Of a stretch of 14,609 nucleotides of DNA, positions 8,521 through 14,609 are shown in pieces. A program made the position numbers and the translations under genes. Each line of letters starts with the position of its first letter. Positions within the stretch are counted from its first letter, which is position 1. Below the pieces are notes generated by a model. It was not told the DNA's origin. It did no database searches and worked only from the letters and a program-made list of their open reading frames with translations. The DNA is from Candidatus Babelota bacterium (GTDB taxonomy: Bacteria > Babelota > Babeliae > Babelales > Babelaceae), in contig PRDV01000011.1 of assembly GCA_003174035.1 (NCBI GenBank), positions 1 through 14,609 on the forward strand. Direction: 5' to 3'.

Positions 8521-8548
8521 TTGTCATTACACACAATTCTATTATAAT
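8521..8548 (+). promoter_or_regulatory. Strong sigma-70 promoter of the transposase remnant
   Basis: TTGTCA (8521-8526, 5/6) and a perfect TATAAT (8543-8548) are 16 nt apart. The expected start site is at about 8554-8556, and the ATG at 8585 follows a good AGGGAG site (8573-8578). It is the best-looking promoter in the window. Confidence 0.75.
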
Positions 8549-8549
8549 T

Positions 8550-8576
8550 CCCTTTAGCTCAAGAGCTTAAAAAGGG
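8550..8576 (+). promoter_or_regulatory. Hairpin that could hide the transposase ribosome binding site
   Basis: CCCTTT (8550-8555) can pair with AAAGGG (8571-8576), and AGCT (8556-8559) with AGCT (8564-8567) around a short loop, with a 3-nt bulge (8568-8570). The 3' arm holds the GGG of the Shine-Dalgarno. RNA started at the promoter at 8521-8548 would lack most of the 5' arm, while read-through RNA from valS would contain it. This matches the known way IS10 and IS50 limit translation from outside transcripts, but it is inferred here from sequence only. Confidence 0.4.
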
Positions 8577-8584
8577 AGAAAAAA

Positions 8585-8890
8585 ATGAATGCAAGCTATA
8601 ATACTATGGCAAATTGGGCAGAGGCTCAATTTGGCAATTGTTGCTTCGACGATAAGCGTTTAAATAAGAGGATTATAAAGTTGTCTCAAGAAATTCAAAA
8701 GCAGCCAAGTGAAAGCTTGCCATGCCAGCTTGGAGAATGGAAAGATCTGAAAGCAGCCTACAGGTTCTTAAGTTCTCCTTCTATCAGTCATATAGACAAT
8801 GAAGAAAGCGCTTTGGCCTTAGATTCAATCTTATTGCCGGAATTTATAACTCTGAATTACCATGAGTTTCGAAAGAGGTCTATTGAATAA
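8585..8890 (+). pseudogene. Truncated Tn5/IS4-family transposase (N-terminal DNA-binding domain only)
   Basis: Residues 8-65 of this 101-aa ORF match the transposase DNA-binding domain at the N terminus of Tn5-like IS4 transposases: WAEAQFGNCCFDDKRLNKRI, then QKQPSESLPCQLGEWKDLKAAYRF. A full transposase has over 400 residues and an RNase H-like DDE domain; none of that is present. After SSPSISH (about residue 71) the sequence no longer looks like the family, so a deletion probably joined the N-terminus to unrelated DNA. Start, ribosome binding site and promoter are intact, so a short DNA-binding peptide could still be made. It might act as an inhibitor of related elements, as Tn5 Inh does by other means, but decay is the simpler reading. 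Confidence 0.8.
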
Positions 8891-8898
8891 ACCATAGC

Positions 8899-9080
8899 CG
8901 AAAGCGCCCTTTTTTTCAATTTCGGCCATATCATGTGCGCAATTTCTCCTTGCGAACAAGGAGCCGTTCTTTTGGCTTGATCATGCATACAACATCAAAA
9001 AGGTTTTTCAAGAATTGCGTCGCCTCATAACCTTCACCATTCCTCAATTCAGCGTAAGCTCTTACCATGCGTTACGATAA
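8899..9080 (+). pseudogene. ORF fragment without start codon, possible mobile-element remnant
   Basis: A stop-to-stop frame of about 60 codons with no ATG or GTG start reads as plausible protein, including LLANKEPFFWLDHAYNIKKV, FQELRRLITFTIPQF and a C-terminal HALR before TAA at 9078-9080. HALR resembles the HxLR box II of tyrosine recombinases, but no second catalytic motif is visible and the match is very short. It may be the tail of a broken integrase or of another accessory gene, or chance. It follows the transposase remnant directly and is on the same strand. Confidence 0.3.
8946..8963. repeat. Small perfect hairpin
   Basis: CTCCTTG (8946-8952) and CAAGGAG (8957-8963) form a perfect 7-bp stem with a CGAA tetraloop. 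No T-run follows at once, so it is not a clear terminator. It lies in the degraded mobile region and may be an element end or a chance structure. Confidence 0.45.
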
Positions 9081-9153
9081 GCGCAGACCCTTGCTCTGAT
9101 ACGTAAATACAATTATCGCACTTGACGGCTGAACATTGAAATGCTAAGGTATT

Positions 9154-12105
9154 ATGAGAAAACTGTCTAAGCAGGCTCACATGTTTACCAATCGCCATGT
9201 ATTATCTTTGTCGCTCACCATCCATTGCATATCTGTTAACGCAATGGAATTTAAGGGGCTACCAAAGGAGAATCCAAAAGATTCTGATAGAAGCTCAAGC
9301 GAATTAAGTCAAGTTGCGCCGTGCTCATCAGCCTCAGCAAAACTCAAGGCTCGCGTCGACAAACCAGAATTGAAAAATCGAGAGGAAAAAGAAACAACTT
9401 CACCGCATTTAGCCTTTGAATCAGAATCACGTAATAGAGGCCAAAATCAAGAATCCTCAGAAGATAGAGTGGCAAGATCAAGGCGGGAGACAAGAGCGGC
9501 AATGCGTCTTCAAGAACGTCCTGATAGACAGGATTATACAGACAATTTTATTAGGGCGTTAGTTGGCCGTGATTCACTCGCAGGTACTTTACCAGATTCC
9601 TTAGATACGCTTATACAAGAGTTGAGAAATGGTCGCCCAACTGCAGGCACAGGGCTAATTTTACATGGCCCGCCAGGTTCCGGCAAAACAACATTAGCTC
9701 AAGTAATTGCGAAAGAAACTGGCTGCGCTTATCTTCCTATAAATTCGGGATCACTTATTACGGCCTGGGCAGGAAGTGGTTCTGAAGGAATACGAGCTGT
9801 GTTTGAAGCCGCGCAGACAAAAGCTCAACAAAATGAGCGGGTAGTAATTTTTTTTGATGAAGCTGAATGGTTATTTGCAGGAGAACAAGGAGAAGCTGGA
9901 CGCGCGGTTGGGGCTTTTAATACGAGCTTACACAATTTGAATCCGAGTATATTTGTCATCTTGGCTACCAATTATCTCAATAAGATAATGGAATCTACAA
10001 GAGATAGATTGAGACCTATTGAAATAGCTAGCCCAGATCAGATCAAAAGAAAGGAATTGACCGCTTCTTCATTAAGAAGGCTTGGTGGCCTGCGAATTGA
10101 TGACTTACTTCTGAATGAAATTGCAAGAAGAACTGACGGCTTTACCTGCAGAGATATTATAGAGCTTTGTGAACACATGATTGTCGTGAAAAATTCTATG
10201 CAGAGAGGTGGCCCAAACCTGGAGCATTCGGATTGGATTGTAGGTCTGCATCTAAAAGATCCAGCAGTAGCAGTTCCACAAGCTGATCTCATTACCGTTC
10301 TACAATATTTTTTAAGAAATAAGAAACCACCAGTTATTGGCTGGTCAAATAATAGTACTATAAGGCAAATTTTTGAGGATCAGTTATCTCGTAATAAAAT
10401 AGAACAATGGGTGAGTTTAGCAAACGGGTTCGCGAACGAGATCATTCAAATAGAACATTTTCTAAAGGCATATGCAGATATTGAACCAGACAAAGCTCAC
10501 AATGAAGCAGTTAGGCGGGTAGTTCTAAATGATGAATTACTACCAATGATAGACACTATAGAACAGACAGCCAATCGAAGATTATGTGAAATGACAAGAC
10601 AATCAATCTGGTCTCAACTACATCTACCAAGCGAAAGGCGAGTAGCACTTCTTCGTCAACTGCATCTAGATCAACCAATACAGCTTCAACTAACCCTGCC
10701 AAGAGAAATTGAGGAAGAACTGCTTCAATTCTTATCGAATGTAACAAATAGAATGTCGATAAGAAAGATTCGTCAGATGATGAACCGCCTTGGAGACATA
10801 ATAATTGAACCATTCATTGAAGTATCTTTCAATAGCATGATAGATCTTGATCCCGAGGGTGAGGGCGTGATCAGCGAGAGACTTTTTCGGTTAATCCGAT
10901 CAGAAAGAGGTCGGTTGAATTATAATGCCTGCTTCATGTTAATGGCTCATTTAAAAATGGGCGCAGAAATTGCTGCTGCACAGGAATTTTCTCAAAGAAC
11001 GCTCACATTGGAAAATGCTCTACTCTGCATTAGACATGAATATCGACGCTGGCACAAGAGAAGGCGGGAACAGTTTGTACCAGATGCTCTTTTCAACAAA
11101 GAGCTTGATTTCTTACGCTCAAATAGCGAGTTTCTTGAAAACCTAAATTATGAGGCAATACGATCATTGATAGCAAAAGCAGATGAGGTAAGCAAAATAG
11201 GATTATGCTTTATTTACCCGCTTATTATTGCGGCTCAGTTGAGTCATCCAGAAACGAGAGCTTTTGATCGGGCGGTTCGTGCAAGATTCATTCGTTATTG
11301 TTTATGTAAACATGGAGGAGACTGGAACATGGAAAGTGATCTTGCCCAACTCACACGATTATCTGAACATCTAACCATCACAGAAATAATTGGATGGACT
11401 GATGCTGCAAATGAGTGGCGGCACATACGAGGTCGCAATATAATTGAAAAATCAGATTGTCTGGCCGCTTTATATAAATTTGCGAAGCATGATGTAACGG
11501 TTTGCCAAGAGACATTAAAATATTTCATACAGCATCATAACGCACAGCTTAGCACTAGCTTGCTCTCAAATATGGTGCATATTATGCCACGAATTTTTGC
11601 TGATGCACATGAAGTTAATAAAGTATTTCAAATAGCGCGAGAGACAAGTACGCAACTAAGACAAATTACTTTAGATGACCAGGCCATTTTAGTAGCCTTA
11701 TATAAGTTTTTAAAAAATGACGAAAATGAAGATAGAAGAAGCGCACTTGGTGATTGGGAAATTAATTGCAAAAAGGCTCTCACCAAAGCTATTCTCAAAT
11801 TCTTGCTTACAAGTGAGAACCATACTATTACCGAAGAACAACTTGAGTGGCTTGGCTCTCATCCGCATCTAAATGTCTTTTCTATTCAAAGCAAAATAGA
11901 AGAAGCTCGCAAAAAGGCACTATCAACCAATAGGGGAATCATATCCCATGAGCTATTCCAAGGCTTATTACCACACGTTTATGATACCAAAGATGAGATC
12001 ATCGATGTCATCGGCATTGTTGGAGTTTTTTACTCTGAAATGGAAAAGGCGCGAGAAAATAACAAGCGGCAATCTCAAATGTCACAGGGTTGTCTAATAC
12101 AATAA
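9154..12105 (+). CDS. AAA+ ATPase with N-terminal signal peptide
   Basis: The 983-aa protein opens with a signal-like segment (about 10-30, MFTNRHVLSLSLTIHCISVNA) that ends before MEF. Residues about 31-130 are charged and disordered-looking. A single AAA+ module of the FtsH/katanin/spastin type spans about 130-350: Walker A GPPGSGKT at 172-179, Walker B VVIFFDEAE at 230-238, sensor-1 ATN at 271-273, and Arg-finger candidates R283/R285 in STRDRLRP, followed by the small helical lid. The remaining 600 residues are helical with no family I recognise; there is no protease HExxH. The start at 9154 has AAGG upstream and an in-frame stop close behind it; the ATG at 9181 is an alternative that gives a more typical signal peptide. 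The next gene starts 33 bp downstream, so the two are probably co-transcribed. An exported ATPase would need ATP outside the cell, so delivery into a eukaryotic host cell is one explanation. Confidence 0.88.
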   Translation: MRKLSKQAHMFTNRHVLSLSLTIHCISVNAMEFKGLPKENPKDSDRSSSELSQVAPCSSASAKLKARVDKPELKNREEKETTSPHLAFESESRNRGQNQESSEDRVARSRRETRAAMRLQERPDRQDYTDNFIRALVGRDSLAGTLPDSLDTLIQELRNGRPTAGTGLILHGPPGSGKTTLAQVIAKETGCAYLPINSGSLITAWAGSGSEGIRAVFEAAQTKAQQNERVVIFFDEAEWLFAGEQGEAGRAVGAFNTSLHNLNPSIFVILATNYLNKIMESTRDRLRPIEIASPDQIKRKELTASSLRRLGGLRIDDLLLNEIARRTDGFTCRDIIELCEHMIVVKNSMQRGGPNLEHSDWIVGLHLKDPAVAVPQADLITVLQYFLRNKKPPVIGWSNNSTIRQIFEDQLSRNKIEQWVSLANGFANEIIQIEHFLKAYADIEPDKAHNEAVRRVVLNDELLPMIDTIEQTANRRLCEMTRQSIWSQLHLPSERRVALLRQLHLDQPIQLQLTLPREIEEELLQFLSNVTNRMSIRKIRQMMNRLGDIIIEPFIEVSFNSMIDLDPEGEGVISERLFRLIRSERGRLNYNACFMLMAHLKMGAEIAAAQEFSQRTLTLENALLCIRHEYRRWHKRRREQFVPDALFNKELDFLRSNSEFLENLNYEAIRSLIAKADEVSKIGLCFIYPLIIAAQLSHPETRAFDRAVRARFIRYCLCKHGGDWNMESDLAQLTRLSEHLTITEIIGWTDAANEWRHIRGRNIIEKSDCLAALYKFAKHDVTVCQETLKYFIQHHNAQLSTSLLSNMVHIMPRIFADAHEVNKVFQIARETSTQLRQITLDDQAILVALYKFLKNDENEDRRSALGDWEINCKKALTKAILKFLLTSENHTITEEQLEWLGSHPHLNVFSIQSKIEEARKKALSTNRGIISHELFQGLLPHVYDTKDEIIDVIGIVGVFYSEMEKARENNKRQSQMSQGCLIQ

Positions 12106-12138
12106 TCATGGACTTTATCATTACTGGAGAGCTATCAA

Positions 12139-14460
12139 ATGATGCAATTACTTATTTGCTTTTACCTGTTATTTTCAGGAATAATTCTGTCGATGGACAG
12201 CCAACACCTGCCCATGTCATTGAGAGTAAAAAAAATTGAAGGTGCCCACTGCGAAAAGGAATTGTTGGCTGAAATGGAAGAGTCTATTGATTTGCAAAGC
12301 CATTTAGTAGAAGTAACCGAGTATTTGTTGAGCCAAACAAATACCTCGGAGCAAAAGCAACATGTCCTAAAAACTATGCTCTTGGAGGACATTTTACTGC
12401 TCATAGATGGCGATAAGGAGTTGCAAAGCCTCTATGAGGTTCAAGAGAGACTTCTCGATTTTGAAGATGCTACTCTTATTAGTTTCTTCAGGAAACCTCA
12501 AAATAGAGCCTTATTGCATCTTTATGAAGATGAGTGCGACTACAACCATATTATTATGCTGTTGAAAGAAGAGGAAACAATAGATGCACAACAATCTCCC
12601 ATTGAAGATTCACCAATTCAACCAGTTGCTCTGAGAGAAGGTGACTTTTTGAAGAGCGATAGCTTTGCCACGAGCAGTCCGTCTATTAAGGACCCCAAAA
12701 AACTTGCAACGGCCAAAAGATCAAGCGGCGTTATCAATAGCATTGCTCGTCCACCTGACTATGCCTCTTTAGACAGTGAAATACATCCTAGTCTCGACTA
12801 CCGAGATATAAGGAGGGAAATATCATGGTCGCGTATTCCTGTAGATGTGATAGTTATTGCAGAGTTTGAGGCCAATCAGTCAACCCCAGTCAGTGCTGAA
12901 GCGAAACTGAGCAAGGAAAAGGATTCTGAACTGCAGGAAAAAACAGTAGCTCAAGCACGCTCTTGGGCACTTGAACGATTTGAAGTAACACGCGACATCG
13001 AAATGGAAAGACAAACACCTACTGATATGGCACCGGTACCAGTTGGTCAACATTCCACAATAAAGCAAGCCCCCCATACTAAGACTATTACTTCAGAACA
13101 ACGGGATAGGTTATTGGCACACCGTCTTCAAGCAAAGAGGCTCAATAAAGCCTTTGGCATATCTGAGCATGAATGCGAGGCGTTGCAAAAAACATATCAT
13201 ATACCACTCGAAATTGACTATTCCTTATGCTATACGACAGCACAAGAAGAAGAGCTTAAGAAAGCACACAAAATACACGGTGATGTTCTTCGCCTGTTAA
13301 AGGAATACTCACAATTCGAAGCCCAAACAATTTTGGAACCTTGTGCAGTACGTGCGTTTGAATTAATTCGCTTGCATCAACTTGGTTTAGCTGAAGCATT
13401 TTATCAAACACTTTCAGAACAAATGAGCTCAGTTAGGGATTTTTCAAAAGGAGTAGCAGCTACCGGTGCTGATGAAGCGGTCTCAATGGTAAAATCCCTA
13501 CCGGGTACCCTTGCTTTAAAATATGGTGCGCCTCTCCTGGGCAAATTTTTTTTGCCTGTGGCTCTTGGGACCGCACTCTATGGGTTTTATCAAGACGGTG
13601 AGGCCTTCCAAAGAGATGCTATCGATTTAATTAATGCACGTAATTCTGAAGAACTGGGCCTAGCTGCTTCACGGTTTGTAAGCAATTCAATCAAATTGGT
13701 AGCTGGTGGGGAGTGCATAACAGCTTTGGCTCGACAGGTAACAAAATGCTTACAAGATATTTTCAAAACTCATGGCAAAGAGGGCCTTGAGGCGAGCATC
13801 GCCAACATTAAAGAAGGCATTACCTATCAAGCAAGACAAAGCAAAGCTCTTCAAGATAGCGCTTCTCAAAGAGAGAAACTCGTGGGAACTTATGGCGAAA
13901 CTGCAGTAAAACTCGCTGAAGACTCATTCAACGCCAAGGCACGCAGAGCCGTTAACTATTCTAAGGAATTAGAAGACCGTGTGAAAATCGCAAAAAAAAT
14001 TGAGCAAAATCCCGACTATAAAAAATATCTAGATCCCGAGAAGCCTCATTCTATAAAAAGCTTCTATGAAGCAGCGAGTATGTTCAGCGCGCTTGAGCAG
14101 AAGTTAGTAAAGGGACCCTTCGCACGTCCTCGAATAGAAGCAAAGAGAGATATGTCCCACGAAGCAGACTTCATTCAAGCTGAGGGTGTCGGAAAGGTAC
14201 AATGGAATGTAAAGAGAGGCCTATCTCATGATATTATGGGCAGAACGAATTGGAATGCACAACTCTTTATTCAAAACATTAAAGATGAACTTGCAAAAAG
14301 ACAACGTGTTCTTGTAGATCGTACCGAGCTTACCGATGCTGATTATAGCGATCTGGTCGCTGGACTAAAGGTCACCCTTCAACCGCATGAATTAGCAAAT
14401 ATAGTTATAGTGCATAGGTATGACACGAGCAAAAGCTGTAGTTCACTCAAGAAGAGTTAA
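12139..14460 (+). CDS. Exported polymorphic-toxin-like protein with C-terminal nuclease-like domain
   Basis: The 773-aa protein begins with a hydrophobic signal peptide (MMQLLICFYLLFSGIILS) ending before MDSQ. Residues about 25-310 are a variable, acidic and Ser/Pro-containing stalk, about 315-450 are helical, and 455-484 contain a hydrophobic Gly/Ala/Leu segment (ALKYGAPLLGKFFLPVALGT) that could insert in or cross a membrane. A helical linker follows. The C-terminal domain (about 660-765) has EADFI at 675-679, WNVKRG at 689-694, then FIQNIKDELAKRQRVLVDRT and a final strand ANIVIVHRY, like the small restriction-endonuclease-fold or CDI-type nuclease toxins with an ADF...W(D)VK pattern. Asn690 sits where such enzymes usually have Asp or Glu. 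The ATG at 12139 follows GGAG. Toxin identity is inferred from architecture; no database match was possible. Confidence 0.7.
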   Translation: MMQLLICFYLLFSGIILSMDSQHLPMSLRVKKIEGAHCEKELLAEMEESIDLQSHLVEVTEYLLSQTNTSEQKQHVLKTMLLEDILLLIDGDKELQSLYEVQERLLDFEDATLISFFRKPQNRALLHLYEDECDYNHIIMLLKEEETIDAQQSPIEDSPIQPVALREGDFLKSDSFATSSPSIKDPKKLATAKRSSGVINSIARPPDYASLDSEIHPSLDYRDIRREISWSRIPVDVIVIAEFEANQSTPVSAEAKLSKEKDSELQEKTVAQARSWALERFEVTRDIEMERQTPTDMAPVPVGQHSTIKQAPHTKTITSEQRDRLLAHRLQAKRLNKAFGISEHECEALQKTYHIPLEIDYSLCYTTAQEEELKKAHKIHGDVLRLLKEYSQFEAQTILEPCAVRAFELIRLHQLGLAEAFYQTLSEQMSSVRDFSKGVAATGADEAVSMVKSLPGTLALKYGAPLLGKFFLPVALGTALYGFYQDGEAFQRDAIDLINARNSEELGLAASRFVSNSIKLVAGGECITALARQVTKCLQDIFKTHGKEGLEASIANIKEGITYQARQSKALQDSASQREKLVGTYGETAVKLAEDSFNAKARRAVNYSKELEDRVKIAKKIEQNPDYKKYLDPEKPHSIKSFYEAASMFSALEQKLVKGPFARPRIEAKRDMSHEADFIQAEGVGKVQWNVKRGLSHDIMGRTNWNAQLFIQNIKDELAKRQRVLVDRTELTDADYSDLVAGLKVTLQPHELANIVIVHRYDTSKSCSSLKKS

Positions 14461-14467
14461 TAAGCAC

Positions 14468-14609
14468 ATGGGCTGTATTATCCGTTGTAAGGGAGCACCA
14501 ATTCTGTATCTTTCGAATCAGCTTATGGACCGATTGTATAAAGCACTCGTCCTTGAAGCTGAAAACACGTGTACCATCAAAAACGAAAAAATCAGTCATT
14601 TTCTTGAAT
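14468..14609 (+). CDS. Small ORF after the toxin-like gene, 3' partial; candidate immunity gene
   Basis: An ATG 7 bp after the stop of the toxin-like gene opens a frame that runs without a stop through the right edge: 47 codons, starting MGCIIRCKGAPILYLSNQLM and continuing with DRLYKALVLEAENTCTIKNE. There is no signal peptide, so the product should be cytosolic. A purine-rich AAGAAGAG lies inside the end of the upstream gene, about 13 nt before the ATG, which is a long spacing. A short cytosolic protein encoded directly behind a toxin-like gene on the same strand is the standard place for a cognate immunity protein. The family is not recognised and the C-terminus is missing, so this rests on position alone. 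Other starts farther downstream (Met at about codon 20) are possible. Confidence 0.5.
   Translation, partial: MGCIIRCKGAPILYLSNQLMDRLYKALVLEAENTCTIKNEKISHFLE

Larger units (their letters stand above)
8891..9153. other. Degraded intergenic region next to the transposase remnant
   Basis: This 263-bp stretch holds the ORF fragment at 8899-9080, an imperfect inverted repeat (8894-8903 with 8920-8929, 9 of 10 pairs, T-run in the loop) and a small perfect hairpin at 8946-8963. Before the ATPase gene only a weak -10-like TACAAT (9108-9113) without a good -35 is seen. No complete gene is present. Confidence 0.6.

Noticed and set aside
8427..8584. Short inverted repeats (8435-8440/8463-8468, 8455-8460/8479-8484, and GGCTTAAAAGCC near 8510) considered as valS terminator or IS ends
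   Set aside because: Stems are only 5-6 bp, no T-run follows, and no matching inverted copy was found on the far side of the transposase remnant.

Overview
The window looks like part of the chromosome of a host-associated bacterium with a moderately AT-rich genome. Candidatus Dependentiae (TM6) is my best guess; Rickettsiales or another intracellular lineage is possible. This is inference. It rests on an archaeal/rickettsial-type valyl-tRNA synthetase, three very large proteins that begin with signal peptides and match no familiar family over most of their length, and a transposase remnant. No rRNA, tRNA or CRISPR array was seen.

Left part (1-5776). A proline-rich protein with a 33-bp tandem repeat and a C-terminal membrane segment enters from the left edge (+ strand). 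It converges on a minus-strand block, and one perfect bidirectional terminator (613-650) sits between them. The block reads leftward: a 1015-aa exported coiled-coil protein, then, after a 135-bp gap with a good promoter, a membrane protein of the site-2 protease (M50) family that has lost its catalytic residues. That gene overlaps tyrosyl-tRNA synthetase by ATGA.

Middle (5777-9153). A 181-bp divergent intergenic region leads to valS (archaeal-like, class I, with editing domain). Downstream lies a degraded mobile region: a Tn5/IS4-type transposase N-terminal domain with an intact strong promoter and ribosome binding site but no catalytic domain, followed by an ORF fragment without a start codon and several small inverted repeats.

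Right part (9154-14609). Three same-strand genes are tightly packed: a 983-aa AAA+ ATPase with a signal peptide, a 773-aa signal-peptide protein built like a polymorphic toxin (long variable stalk, internal hydrophobic segment, C-terminal nuclease-like domain), and, 7 bp after its stop, the start of a small ORF that runs off the window. The last is placed where a cognate immunity gene would be expected. This ATPase-toxin-small ORF set is the most likely undescribed system here. The exported coiled-coil, ATPase and toxin-like proteins share a signal peptide ending just before Met-Asp or Met-Glu, which suggests one common secretome style.
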